DNA of 64,000 nt from Syngnathus acus (taxonomy: Eukaryota > Chordata > Actinopteri > Syngnathiformes > Syngnathidae): assembly GCF_901709675.1 (NCBI RefSeq), contig NC_051088.1, forward strand, positions 8,522,193-8,586,192, given 5' to 3'. Under the pieces are notes generated by a model. That model was not told the origin of the DNA, did not search any database, and saw only the letters and a list, made by a program, of their open reading frames with translations. Every line of letters begins with the position of its first letter. Position 1 is the stretch's first letter. The position numbers were made by a program, and so were the translations under genes. Of the stretch, positions 26,206 to 38,830 are shown in pieces.

Positions 26206-27186
26206 TTCTTTTTTTGTTTTTTTAAATTTTTAAACCCATGACTATATTAGGTTCTTGTGTAATCGGGCTAAGCAAGTGCCTGCATTTGCGCACGGACCTG
26301 CATAAGGGTATAAGCCTTTATCTCGCCATGTCATACTCACTTACTGACTGGGGATGAATAATAGCGCACAGCCTCCAAGCGGCACCAGCACACATGAAGC
26401 GATTGATGTGAAGTGACAAGTGTTGAAGACAGATTCCTGGTAAGTGCACTTGTATGACAGTCAACGGGCTCATTGTTGCAAATTTACAGACAAAAGACAG
26501 CAGGAGTTAGGCAAAGGCATCTCAAAAGACAACAAAGCTAACAAATGGCCTATGTAAATGCCAATAGCCCTCCTAAAATATGCAACATCTGAGCTGTGAA
26601 AAAGTGGTGCTAACTTAAATCGTCTCCATGCGGCTGTGGGATGCCTTGAGACTAGTGCCAAAAACCTGCTCCCAGCTTAGAAGTGTGCAAAGACAAATAG
26701 GAAAATTCAAATGAGAGATGAGAAAACAATATAGGTTTATATTAAATTGAACAATTTCACACTCCTTGAAATGTTATCTCGCACCCCTAGAAGGTGCAAA
26801 AACACCAAAGTTGGGACTCTCTGCGGCATCGGGCAGACAACCAAATTTGGCCACTTCTCTTTCGTGAAATACTACATAGGAGGATACCAATAAACTGAAA
26901 TATCATATAGCTAAATTACATTCAATAATATAACGATCATGAAAATCAATCGTGATATTCTGCCAGATTCTTGCCTCTGATTGAAACAGCACAGAGATGA
27001 GTACTTTTAACAATCCTGGCAAATTTGTCTGCTGACTGCTTGAAACTACGCCCCTGCTAAAAATAGATGTTACTTTATGTAGCAACTTTCTTCTGCTTAC
27101 ACATAAATCTGTGTTTAAGTATAACTGCTTAAAATGGGAACGTATTCCACCATGTTATATTGGTGCTTTCCACAAATCCAGACGCC
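26206..27186. other. No gene seen
   Basis: Unique DNA with T runs at 26211-26232. Short minus-strand frames at 26470-26661 and 26903-27085 have no recognisable features. Confidence 0.5.
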
Positions 27187-27495
27187 CTAGTCATCAGATG
27201 GCTCATGACCTAACTCATTAGCAAATAGATTTCTGGGACTCTTCTCGACCAGCGCATGGACGGCAGGCTTGACCACAATGTCTCCTCTGTCACCCCGTTC
27301 TTTAAGAATTGAAATAAGAGCATCAAGATGTTCATAGTACGTATCTGGGGTGAAAGCATAGCTGGCTCGTGAACTGCACACTATAATGGTAGAAATAGGT
27401 TTAGCAATAGGCAAGGCAAAGCTGTGTTTTTTATAGCAATAGCACATTTCATACCCAAGGCAACTCAATATGCTTCGCACAAGCAATGACAGCAC
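27187..27495 (-). other. Unrecognised 102-codon open frame
   Basis: A minus-strand frame of 102 codons has a mixed, protein-like composition in its C-terminal half (a stretch reading HLDALISILKERGDRGD, then VVKPAVHALVEK). Its N-terminal part is hydrophobic and Cys-rich. The sequence coding the N-terminal part (about 27410-27495) resembles a motif that recurs around fish retrocopies and repeats (gcacatttcatacccaaggcaactcaatatgc). The frame is therefore likely to be part of an interspersed repeat or a retrocopied gene fragment. I do not recognise the product and do not claim it is expressed. No neighbouring exon was found. Confidence 0.25.
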
Positions 27496-27560
27496 CTAAA
27501 AGCATTTACAAGCACAACCCACTAATGACGTTCAAAAGCAAACCAGAGAAAACAAAAGTA

Positions 27561-30500
27561 GCTCATCAGAATTATATAAAGCAAAAAACAAAACGATTTT
27601 GGAATGTTTGGAAGACCTTATTCAGTATTATGGGGAAATTTGAATGTTTAAAAACCTATAATAATATTAAAATGATTCATTTGCTGTTTCATATGTGTAT
27701 CAAACTGGTAGCCCTTCACATTGTATCATTCAAAATAGTGATCTATTACCGTAGAAATGGCTCCCACTTTTTTAAAAAGGTTTGTGAAAAGTTGCACACA
27801 AATCAAAGCATACAAACTGACAAACCTACGCTAATGAAAATATAACCTTGGTGGAGGTAATAAAGAGAAAGCATTGGGCAAAAGCTTTTTGCCTCCAGTT
27901 CTCAAGGCCTGCTTTATTCCGCCAATGATTCCATTTTCTCTCTCTTGCGAATGCATTAAAATGGAAGCTGGGCAATCCAAGGAGGCTAATTCAGCCAGTC
28001 AATCATCATTTTCACATAATGTCTTAGCCACATTATATATTGGATGTCTAGTATGACATCAAATATGGAACAATCCTAAAGAACCTTCCTTGACACTCTT
28101 GGTTTCAGATGAAACATGTCAGTCGTCATTCATTTCATATACTGGATACAGAACATGACATCAGAATTCTTGGTGCCCACATGATCTAGACACACGCATG
28201 CACACAAATGCCAATGGGCATACTGTTGAACATTTTTGAAGCCATGATAGCAACTCATTGAGGAAATTGATTATCTGGGCGTCCTGGTATGTGACGTAGA
28301 TTTGCAAGGGTTATTAAGGTGAAGTGTCCCCTCTCTCCTGCACTCTTTCCGTCTTCTCCACCATCACAAGACATTAATGCAAAGTCATCGCTGAGCCTGC
28401 ATCTAAATGTTTCATTACTGCAAGGCCGAAGACACCAAAATTTCATCGGCATGCTCTGATTGGCGTGCTCCTTTTCAGGCTGCTCGAAAGCAAGGATGAG
28501 AGGAAAGCATGACAAACTGAAATAAATGAAAGTGGGGGGAAAAGGTGGCGTGTGAAAGTTGCTGGATGGAGGGAGAGATGATGATGCAGATAGAAGTAAA
28601 AAGTTAAAAAAATTGGCCGAAGAAATGAGGGGGTGAGGGCATAACTTGATAAAGGGATGGATGGATATATGGATGGATACTAATCTATCTACACAAAGTA
28701 TAATTAGTTCTCATTTCATTGATATAATCCTCGCAAAGCCAAAAGCGTGGTCAATGCAACCTTTTTTTTTCTTGTTGGAGGGGATGAAAATGAAATTGGC
28801 ACACTCTCCTTGTCCACTTCAGATTGTGCTTTTGTTTTTTGTAATATGTTGAAATGTGACGATGCAAATATTCGGTTGCAGACAGAAACTTTCAAATCAG
28901 TCAAACTGTTTGCTTCAAACTTGCTTTATGAATCAGTATTGTATTTTTTGACTGATTCGGATTGAATGGGGTTTAACAAATGACAAGTCGGTGTACTTTC
29001 AGCCAAATATTGAACATAAAGTGCCGTACAAAAAATACAACTGGTTCATGAAGCAAATTTGAAGAGTCATTTCCCATCATTACATGTCTGTCCGGTATCA
29101 ATGATGCAATGGTGCAATTTGGATGGATCGGGTTAGGAGTCAGAACCTTAGTGAGGACATGACGAAATGATTCAAATAAGTCCTAGATAGAATAAACGGC
29201 ATTTTATCCATAGTACGGGTCTCTTTAGTTTTAACAAAATAATTGAAATTTGGTTTGACTTTCTCATCGCTGATCACCATCTCTGATTCATTTGAAACAC
29301 AGTTGGATTCTCGCTCCACTGTGCTGCTTGCTGTCACCCTTTTCTGTTGTGTATGTGCTTGTCTTGGCATGCAGACAGGTTGCTCCCTGCAGTGAACAGA
29401 CATCACACAAGGGTGACTTGGAAGGGAATGCCAGAAAATTAGCCTTTGCGAATATGCATAGCATCACTTCAGCAGACAGAAAGGGAGGAAGACAACAGCA
29501 TCATTTGTGTAGCTGGAATATATTTGTTAGGATAAGACACTTCATGGACTTCTGTTTGAAGATTTTGACTGAGGGTGTTTGGGGAGGCAATCATACCAAT
29601 TACAGTGCGTGTGTTTTTATAATGAAGCAGTTTGTTTTAAATCTTTTGCTCGCTTATGAAATATAGATGGAAGACATTCCCATTAGGATCGCAATGGTTG
29701 TTTATTATTTCTGCGGGATGAATAATTTAATTTTCATTTTTGCTAATGCAGCATTCAAAACAAAGAGGATGGGATACTTGTTATTAGCAGCGACTCTTGT
29801 ACTCTTTGCAACTTGTAATTCATCCTGCTAGTGTGGCAAAGAAAAAATACATCGCGAGTCCATCTTCTAATTGAACTAGCAGGACAGTTACTAGGTAGCC
29901 AGTTTCAGTATGGCAAAAATAGTTGCTACTGGACTATACACTGAATAGTTTAGGTCCTGGATACAAAAAGAAACGCTAATGTCATTTAAGCCCAGTATGG
30001 CCCTGAGGTCTGTAGACCTGGGTCAATTAGTGGAGCTCTGAGTTCAAAGCACAGATGGTGAAGCAACATTTTGCTGCTATGCTGCAGTCAGAAGTCCAGG
30101 TTAATAACTATGCTTTTTTTTCCCATGCCTATGATTGAGAACTTTTGAAGCTTTATTGAAAACCCTTTTCTGGCACTGTGTTCATTTAGAAGTCTTAGTA
30201 AACCTTATTTGATTTCTGCACTTCATTTTAAAATGTCGTTAGTTCTTTTATTTTTACTGCTTTTAAATGTGGTACTTCTATGTAATGCACATTGAGTTAT
30301 CTTGTGTACGAAAATCACTAGAAAGTCTATTTACTGTCAGAAAATGAGTGTTATTGTCTGGTTATGCGAGTGGAGAGAAAGCATATTTGTTACATTCATA
30401 AAAGGTTACACTAATCCTTAACAAACCTTCCAGTATTAGTTCAGAGACAAAAGGGATGCGATCATAGTCAAAGGGATATTATTTCAAAAAGATTGTAAAT

Positions 30501-31202
30501 GACCTTTAACAGTGCGCTGGTTCCAGGGATGAGCTTACTGATCAAGCCTCTCTTTACATTGTGAAATGATTAATGAATGTTACAAATAGCACCTATAATC
30601 AGACTACATTCCCCATGAGCCAATCTAGTAAGTGTAAGTGTTATTTAAATAAAAAAACAAACGTGCAAATTTCGTTCCACATGTTTGAAATCACAATAGA
30701 AAATGCTCAGGTCCCATTCAACTTCCACTTATATTTCATCGCATGGAGGAGCAGCTGTTCTGAAAGATTGAAACAGCTTAGATGTAATGTGAGTTTTCCA
30801 TCGGTGATTTGCAAATACTAAGAGAGTACCCTATTTTCTATTGTATTGCCTCTTACTTATTTCTTCCAAGTAGCCTCCGGTGGCATGACTGAATGATGCA
30901 CGCGGCAGCATGTTAAAGGTTAATGGAGCAAGCCAATGGCTCCACTGTTGCACATCATATAAAAAAAAAACAATCTCATCATCACAGTGCTTGCTGTTTC
31001 TCAAGGGCAAACTGATCACAAGAAACACTTCAACTGCGGAGTGCAAATAAAAAAATACTGAGTAAGCCACTTTGTAAACACTGTGACACCCCTGAGATAA
31101 ACTCTTCAGAGTTAAACTACTATTGGTGATAACTACCCATTGCTATCTGCTTAAAAAAGTTTTACAAGTATTTTCACACTCTAATATGCTCTCACTATAA
31201 AA
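27561..31202. other. No gene seen
   Basis: Unique DNA without a supported gene. Partial gatgg motifs lie at 28655-28680. The stretch 28250-28520 has moderately complex composition and a minus-strand frame of 86 codons without recognised domains. A tRNA-like string at 30005-30060 (gtctgtagacctgggtcaat, gagctctgagttcaaagc) may be a very old SINE head, but it is too weak to call. Other open frames up to 124 codons (29292-29666) carry no recognisable pattern. Confidence 0.4.
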
Positions 31203-31490
31203 GTGTCTGTGTGTGTTTGCGACAGCATGACAATAGCCCGTAAATTCCACTCCATCGCCCCTCATCCTGTCCGTGCCTCCGCAAGGACGGGCCAGCCCAT
31301 TTCCTGGATTGTCCTGGATGATTGGCGGCTCTTTCTGCGTGCCACGGGCGAGTGCCTCGGTGTGACATGGAGCCTTATTGGACTGGTCCCGGGTTCAAGA
31401 GCTGGGTCAAAGGTGAGCGACGACTCGAGAAGGGAGATGTTAGCTTATGATTGGTTTATGAGTGACAGCTTGACACAGCCAGGTAGGTAG
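31203..31490 (+). other. GC-richer patch, open for 95 codons, donor-like site
   Basis: This 290-base stretch is clearly richer in G+C and CpG than its surroundings. It stays open in one plus-strand frame and contains tcaaag|gtgagcgacg at about 31406-31421, a good match to a vertebrate 5' splice site. No convincing acceptor precedes it, and the translated sequence matches no family I know. It could be a non-coding exon, a conserved noncoding element, or chance. I list it because it stands out from the flanking DNA. Confidence 0.25.
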
Positions 31491-33359
31491 AGAAGAAGAG
31501 GGAGGCGCTCCAGAAGGTCAAGGTAGAACTTGCATTGTCCATTGAATGTGTTGCCTTGGAGATGATAATAATATGCTGCTGTGCATGTTCTGGATGCAAA
31601 TATGCATGTGGTTGGCTGGCAAGATATGCAAATTATTACCATATTGAAACGTGGGAATTTTTCTGCACTCGACTTCAATTTTCTAATTAATAAGGACGAT
31701 CTTTATCATTGATTTACTTACATATTTAGTTAACTTCATCTTTTCTACTGCCGTTCAACTTAATGAAATTAGTATTCTACACTTGCCTTGTTACCTTGTT
31801 ATTCACTGTGTGTTGTCAAAAACTACCTTCCTCTAATTTAGAGCCCATCAATTAATCGCATTTGTGACGTTTACATGAATGAATAAATCAAATAGTCACC
31901 ATCGTCAGATAAGATGCTCAGTATGCCTGGCAGTGGAGTAATTAAACACAGCACAGTACTTGAGAAAACCCGTTTCTGTACATGGATAGCATTAATAACA
32001 TTTGCTAAGGAGCATGTTTTCACTATGTTATGATTGTTGATAGTTAGCAGGAGTACACAAAAACTACTAATGCAACACAAAAAATGCCATAGCAGCTGCG
32101 GAGTCAGATAAAGCTGAATTTGTTTTTAATATTTTTGTTTCCATTGTGATATAAGGCTTTTGTCCCCATTTGTTAAATGATGTTATGTTAGCACTTACGT
32201 ACCTTAACTTACTTGCTCTGCCAAGCAACAGGTGGTCTAAAAAATGTCAGAATCAAGAAAGTAAAATAAATCCAGGCAATTCGGTTGATCTGCTGCCAGA
32301 ATTCTTTTTTGCTGTTGTTACCTGGACAACTCAAATATCTAACTCGAAAGGCACACCACCAAGTTTTGTCTGCATGTTAACACAAAGCCTTGGCAAATTA
32401 TAGTTTGAAACAAACTCTAAAAACTCTATCCAGGAACAAAAAAAATATATGAAGGAGCTCTGAAATAAACAAACGCCAAAGTAAACACTATCCACATGTC
32501 AAGCTGAGGTACCACAAATGGAAAATACTTGTGCATTCCATAGATTAATGGTAAGATCGAGTCCACAAGCCATTGTACCATCTTTTAAACAGGGACTTAT
32601 GACTGGATTGTGCAATTGTAAACATAAACTGTGTAATTGCAAAGTTGTGTAGCCTACCTAAATGATTTCAATCCACTTCCTGTAATCCTGTTTTCCTTCG
32701 CACAATAAACCGCTAAAAGTCTATTATAAATTAAATTAGTGACCACCTGGATATTTGTTTAAACTTAGTAATCACATACATGCTTCATCAATCTTTGCTT
32801 TTGTTTTTTTGTCCATCCAGACCACTCTAAATCCTTCCTCCATCTCCTCCTCCTCATATCTGCTCTTCATTCTGATTTGATTTCACCTCACATCTCCACT
32901 TCAACCCACACATCGTCTTTAAAGCCTTCTTGTTTCTCTGCCTCTTTCCGCTTAAACGTATTTGTTCCTCCTCTCAATTCCTTCCCTTCCCATCATCTGT
33001 ATGCCCATCTTCATCTCACTGCTCAACCTCAGCCCTTCACTAATCAATGTCTCATCCTTCTTAAAAGCTTCTCATTAGAGCTGGCTAAAAGGAAGACACA
33101 ATCATCTTGGCTTCCTTTGCACAGTCAATCTCATGCATGAGGTCAGGTGCAGCCAAGGGCTTCTCGCTTCCAAATCAAATCTAATGACCATTTAAGCAAG
33201 AGCAAACACGTACGATTGGTATTAAAACTGACAGAGCTCATTGTCAGATGTCAAAACCGTTGCAGTTTGTAAACTTTACTGCCACATTTCCCGCGTCGCG
33301 TAAGCTCCAACTGATAAGCGACATGGACAAAATTAATTCATTCAATGGAATGCAAACAT
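31491..33359. other. No gene seen
   Basis: Unique DNA. A pyrimidine-rich stretch at about 32815-33070 (many cctcc, ttcct and cttc blocks) carries an 87-codon frame that is simply a product of that composition. Nothing else is seen. Confidence 0.5.
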
Positions 33360-33371
33360 CATTGTAAGAAT

Positions 33372-33817
33372 CCATCCATCCATCCATCCATCCATCCATC
33401 CATCCATCCATCCATCCATCCATCCATCCATCCATCCATCCATCCATCCATCCATCCATCCATCCATTTTCTGTACCGCTTTGTCCCCATGGGGGTCGCG
33501 GGCGTGCTGGAGCCTATCCCATCTGTCATTGGGCAGTAGGCAGGGGACACCCTGAACTGGTTGCCAGCCAATCGCAGGGCACACAGAGACCAACAACCAT
33601 TCGCACTCGCACTCACACCTAGGGGCAATTTGGAGCGCTCAATTGGCCTACCAAGCATGTTTTGGGGATATGGGAGGAAACCGGAGTGCCCAGAGAAAAC
33701 CCACGCGGACACGGGGAAAACATGCAAACTCCACACAGGGAGGGCCGGAGGTGGAATCGAATCCGCACCCTCCTAACTGAGAGGCGGACGTGCTAACCAG
33801 TGCGTCACCGAGCCGCC
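33372..33817 (-). mobile_element. Young tRNA-derived SINE with expanded tail, perfect TSD
   Basis: On the minus strand the element starts at 33817 with the tRNA-like head. The A box is the complement of ccagtgcgtca at 33797-33807 and the B box is the complement of ggaatcgaatcc at 33753-33764. The usual body follows, ending near 33468, and then a (GGAT)n tail of about 24 units (33372-33466). A perfect 12-bp TSD CATTGTAAGAAT lies at 33360-33371 and 33818-33829. The tail is far longer than in the 6.9-kb and 59.4-kb copies, showing that the SINE tail can seed a tetranucleotide microsatellite. Frames of up to 125 codons through the body and tail, including Met-Asp-Gly-Trp repeats, are not genes. 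Confidence 0.95.
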
Positions 33818-33829
33818 CATTGTAAGAAT

Positions 33830-34002
33830 TTAAGAATTAAGAATTTACTAAATTATGTGAAAAGCAAAGCACTGTATATTTCAAATGAACATGATCCTTT
33901 TGCCATAAATGTATTCTGCTATGATTTGGCAGTGGTTGCAGTGTGACTTCAGACTTTGACTGCACTTGCAACAGATTCTGCCACAAGGATTTTTAAGGCA
34001 GC
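33830..34002. other. No gene seen
   Basis: Short unique stretch between the young SINE and the older relic. No feature is visible. Confidence 0.5.
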
Positions 34003-34195
34003 ACGGTGGTTTGACGTTTGTCTGCCTCACATCAGAGAATTTCTCAGTTCAAATCTTACCTCAGGTGAATTTGGTTCACACCTTGGTTCTGGAGGCTTTT
34101 GTGTGGGTTCTCTAGCTTTCTTTTTAATCTCAAAACATGACACATTGTATGTTCATCAAAGACTCTAAATTGCCAAATTATGCAAGTGTGACTGA
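34003..34195 (+). mobile_element. Old, diverged SINE copy of related type
   Basis: The order of landmarks is aaggcagcacggtggtt (head), gtctgcctcacatcag, tctcagttcaaatcttacc (degenerate B box), ggttctggaggcttttg, gggttctctagc, catcaaagactctaaattgcc and aagtgtgactga. This follows a common fish SINE variant in which 'gaagactctaaattgcc' replaces 'gagcactccaaattgtc'. The 3' third is absent and no TSD is visible. Confidence 0.65.
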
Positions 34196-37114
34196 TGACC
34201 AGATGGTAATTCTTCATATTTTCTTTTCTCTGTATCAGTCGAAAGGTTTCGAATGTTCAGTGAAACAATCATAATTGTGCTTATTTTACTGTTTTTAAAT
34301 TCTGGCCACTGCATTGACTCATCTCCAAATGTTGCTTTCAAGAAACAGACAAAGGGCAGTAGTTGTTGGCAAATTTGAGATGATGTGAAGCACTCTACAT
34401 TCTGAGATGGCTCTTGTGTCATGTGTCACTTTGGAAATAATGACAATTTGACAAGCTTGACTATGGTGTTGCTGAACTATATTTTGATTACACGCTTGTT
34501 TCCCCTGAATGGCAAAGTCAAATGTTTAATGACTGATGGTTCTAAAGTGTTCTCTATTGAATTCCTCTCTATCTCAAGTAGTGAGGAGCTCATGTCAAGG
34601 TCATTTACTTGAGACTTTTGAGAGTTTTGTTTTCATAGACACAATAGAAATTAAACAAAAGCTACAGAATAACTAAAGCATCTCTCTTAAAGTATATAGT
34701 AAGCTTTTTTATTTACTTTCATAATTCACATAATTGACATCAGATATTCTTTACTTACTAACTCAGTCAGATCCACTCGTGTCTCTGTTACCTAGCAACA
34801 GCAAAATTCTTCAAAATATCGAGATCTTAAAAAAGCAGTTTACCCTTTTAACTGCAATGCTAAGGCCCAAGGCACAAAAAGTGAAGCTCAACTATACCAC
34901 CTGTCCCTCTATGAGGAGTCTTCACACAATAAACATGGAATTTACATCATAAATACACCACTGACGCAAATAGTCGCATCACATGTAGGTACTGGTTCAC
35001 CCAGGAAATGTCGGCTCCCATGGTAATCAATATCTGATAACCTTTTAAAGCTGGATCAGAATGTTTAGCAGTTGAGTGGCATTCAGTCATTCTCCAAAAT
35101 GTGCTTTGAAATATCAAAGTCTCAGACTCCTGTGGACTTGGAAGAATTGTTTTCCGTTGCAGGTATACCCAACTTAACCAAAATGAGGACAATATCACCA
35201 TTTGTTTTTTAAACTAATGGCCTGGTTCAATTAAACAAAATCATTTTATAAACAAAACAAAATATTTGTTAGAAAATATTAAGTGAATATTTTAAAAAGG
35301 AAAACAATCAGTTGCCGGTCCGCCGTAATAATAAATAACATGCCTGATAGTGACCTACTCCTGATAATTGATATCCAATTTATTTTAATTTGATATCAAT
35401 CTGATTTTTAATGTCTTTTATTTAAGAGAATCATGTTAATTTTTGTTACCATTCATGCAGTCATCCATTTTCTGCACAACTTGGTGTGTATCTTAGTGGC
35501 TTGCAAGTGAATTGAAGTCAGTTTTGTTTGGTTAGATTTAATTGGCTGTTTTCTTTCATTTGTAACCCTAAGAAAGAGCTAATCTTGTGAACCAAATGAT
35601 AATTAACCGGCTGAGGTTGACTCTATTGTCCTGTGAATGATTAAAAGTTACCAGCGCTTAAGTGAATGTGCCCTAGTCAAATTACGCTGAATGCCGTTTC
35701 GGCTCTTTAGTCAGCCACCGCTGTTTAATTAACACCAGCCAAATAGGATTCTGTTAAGATAATGGATGACAATGTCCGGTGGGTCAAGTAAAGCTTTATT
35801 TATCAATAACCAAGGAAGGGGCAATTATTAAAAAAAAGAAAATGAAAAATAAAAACTAGAAAATAATGACATTAGATTAGATAATAGTAACAGCACAATG
35901 AGAATTATGAGACATATGACGCAATTTTCAGAACTAAATGTACAAACCATTTTGGAATTACAGCGCCACCTGTTACATCTCGTGGAACACTGATCCAGTT
36001 GTCCCTAATGAAAAAAAAATAGAATTGTGCATTTTATTGCTTGGATGCATGATCACCACTTTTAATAATAAAGTTTGATTAAACACCTGGCTACAGATTT
36101 TGTATACATTTGGAGGGTTTACTTGATGTGCAAACATTCCTAGGTCATTCTAATGTCTTTTTGATGTGCATTTGCAATGGTGCTCGGCAGTAAGCTTCGT
36201 CACAACGGCACACCTTACCTTGCCTACACAGACGAGCTCTGACATTACCATATATACCTGCAGAGCGCCTTGTGACTCAACCTCATATTAAGAGGCAGCA
36301 TAGATAGAAAGAAATGCACACAGCTGATTGATTTAATACTAAGTAAAAGCTTTAAAGTGACACAAAAAGACCCTGTTTTGTGTCCAGTGCCACTCCAGCA
36401 TAAAGTGCAGTCTAATTGTGCTCGTGGGTGGAGTTTTCTTTCTTTTAGTATTTTCCTTCATGGACACAGGTAGAACTGTCGTTTGTACTTTTGCAGGACG
36501 AAATACAACCAACAAATGGCTTTTTGGATTGTTTATTTAATGCTTCCCCAACTAATGAAATTAATCATAACAATAATAATATTCATCAATAGTCATAATC
36601 ATCATCATCTCAGGTCTTCAAGTTGACTGGTTAGGCTGAACATCTAAATGTGGCTGCCTATTAATGAGCCTATGGAGAAGGAGCTATGCCCCTATAACAG
36701 TCGATAAAAGCGAATTAACCACCGAGACACCTCATTGCTACTCTTATGCTATTTTCTGCAATTACGCAACGCATTAGATACTTAACCGCTGTGGTAACGA
36801 GACTGGCGCTTAAATGGAAATGTCATGATGTAGCTTAAGTCTATGAGGAAACCTCTGCTCACATGGGGAAATATGAAAATTGCAATGCAGCAGAAAGCTA
36901 TAAGGGTGATAAGTATAACATATCAATCATATTTTTATGCATGCTCTGTGCATATCTGACTTGCTGCTACAGCAACATTATTGTAGGTTTTGGCCTTATT
37001 TGACGAAGAAAGGTTAGATTTACTGTCATACAGAAAATCTACATCTCACTCAAGTCAGCTCAGTCTCCCTAAACATAGAAAAATGTATTATAATCTATAT
37101 CTCATTCATTTACA
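34196..37114. other. No gene seen; candidate conserved noncoding stretches
   Basis: No coding frame is supported. Two stretches, 35520-35770 and about 36600-36860, are non-repetitive and contain clusters of homeodomain-type cores (ttaattaacac, gataattaaccgg, attaatgagcc, gcgaattaacc, gcttaaatgg) between GC-containing blocks. They are discussed as candidate enhancers. A small ccattttctg string at 35464-35475 may be a last trace of a SINE tail. Open frames elsewhere are under 86 codons and unrecognised. Confidence 0.35.
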
Positions 37115-37336
37115 ATTGATTGGCGACCAGTTCGGGGTAGAAAACATTCATGTTGGGTTCACCAAAGACTGTAAAATGTTCCTACTGTTAGTGTGAATGT
37201 GATCCCAGCTGAGTGAATGTTTTTGGAATGTGGGAGGAAACCGGAGTACTCTCACAGAAAGGCCGGTGCTAGAATCAAAACCACCACCTCTGAACCGTGA
37301 GGCGACATGCTAACCAGTGCATCACCGTGCCGCCCT
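37115..37336 (-). mobile_element. Old minus-strand SINE copy
   Basis: From right to left on the minus strand the landmarks are ggcggcacggtgatgcac (head), gttagcatgtcgcctcac, a degenerate B-box region (complement of tagaatcaaaacc), the complement of ggaatgtgggaggaaaccgg, and the complement of gattggcgaccagttcgggg. The order matches the other copies, with internal deletions and many substitutions. No TSD is visible. Confidence 0.75.
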
Positions 37337-38822
37337 GAATCACTACTACCTCTATTTAATTATTCATTATTATTCTTTTTTTAATACCATATCCTGGACA
37401 TTTAATGAAGACGGTTCCTGCCTACCAAATAACAAATAAGGCTTTTCTTTTGGCAACGCTCTTCCCACCTGTATGGTTGATATCATAATCTGGCACGTTC
37501 TATGGGGTATATGAGAGATGCAAATTATATTTCCCCATGATGTTAATGTTTAATGACCAGGCTTACTTGTGTAGTGTGCTTTAATTTGATTTGTTTATAA
37601 TCGGTTGATAATCAGTTTCCAGCGACACATTTGACTCACCTGTCACCACTGTTTCATGGCTGGTGTTCCATGCAATGACATACTCCATTTTATAAGATAA
37701 GGCATCATTGCCTAGATAATAATTCTTTAATGCAAAATGTGGCGATAAAAGTCAAAAAGCTTGTAATGGATTTGTATCAAATCTGATGAAAATTTAAGAG
37801 TCGATACTAGTGACGTATTTGCTTGAAGTGATGTTAATATCTTTTGTTAAACGTGCATTCCACTCCGTATCATGGTGAAGAGCACATTCCTTCTGCTTAT
37901 AGGGCGCCGAGATATGCTATAGTCTATCATTCAGATGGGATCATAAAGTACGACCATGAAAATGTCACATACACACGCATGTAAAGTTAAGGAGCAGAAA
38001 CTCAGAAGGGTCCGTATGTGCCCTTGCCTCTTTTTTTTATAATTGGAATGATTCTGCATGAGATTTCCTATTGTTACTTTGGTTTTTAGATTGTGTATCT
38101 AGATCCCTCCTTCTTGCCTTGTCTCTGGTTTGATGCAATGCTATACAGTCATTACACTGTATCAGCTATTTAGTTGAGTCACTCTGTATTGATCAGTTTT
38201 GAGAAGAATCATGCCATGCATTGTCAAGATTGCAAAGTAAATGTGTTGCTACCTTGTTTGAAAAACATGTGCATTGATTGAAGAAGTTGTTTTCAGGCAA
38301 AAACAAAACGAGTCTTATTCATTGCAGCTATTGCCTTGAGGTTGCCCCTTTTATCCCCCTCCCGTCAAATCCGTTGAGTTCACGCTGTTCGCTTCTTAGA
38401 ACCATACATGGTGTTGATGGTTTATAAATTCAAGAATGGAGAAAAAAAGGAAAATAAAGCAAAAAGGCATGGTGATGAAAGAGTGGGAAATGGTGAGATT
38501 CAACCAGGGAAAGGGAGGGAAGACATTTAAACTTCTAAAAGAGCAAAACATGAATGGAAATGTGTAAATAAATAAATAAAATAAAAAAAAGCACAGAATA
38601 TAAAAGACGGAATGCACTTTACAAGGTATGTTGAGAAGGTGTGTGTGCATGTACCTGTCAGCCCTGTGGCGGTCCTCCTCTGGCCGTCTGCTGGCCACAA
38701 CATCAAGCGCTTTGCATTCATTAGCATTCCATTACGCTTTGCACATGCTGCATTTGTATGTTCACAAATACAGAAGCAGCGTGTGCACAGTCACATGCTT
38801 GAATGAATGGGATTTACTGGCG
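37337..38822. other. No gene seen
   Basis: Unique AT-rich DNA. At 37480-37560 (gggtatatgagagatgcaaa, cccatgatgttaatg) there is an octamer-like ATGCAAAT. Overlapping frames at 38396-38843 on both strands are hydrophobic or random and unrecognised. Confidence 0.45.
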
Positions 38823-38830
38823 TGTGCATA

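Noticed and set aside
33360-33480. Short regularly repeated array that could recall CRISPR
   Set aside because: It is a plain tetranucleotide run with no spacers and lies in a SINE tail. The genome is eukaryotic.
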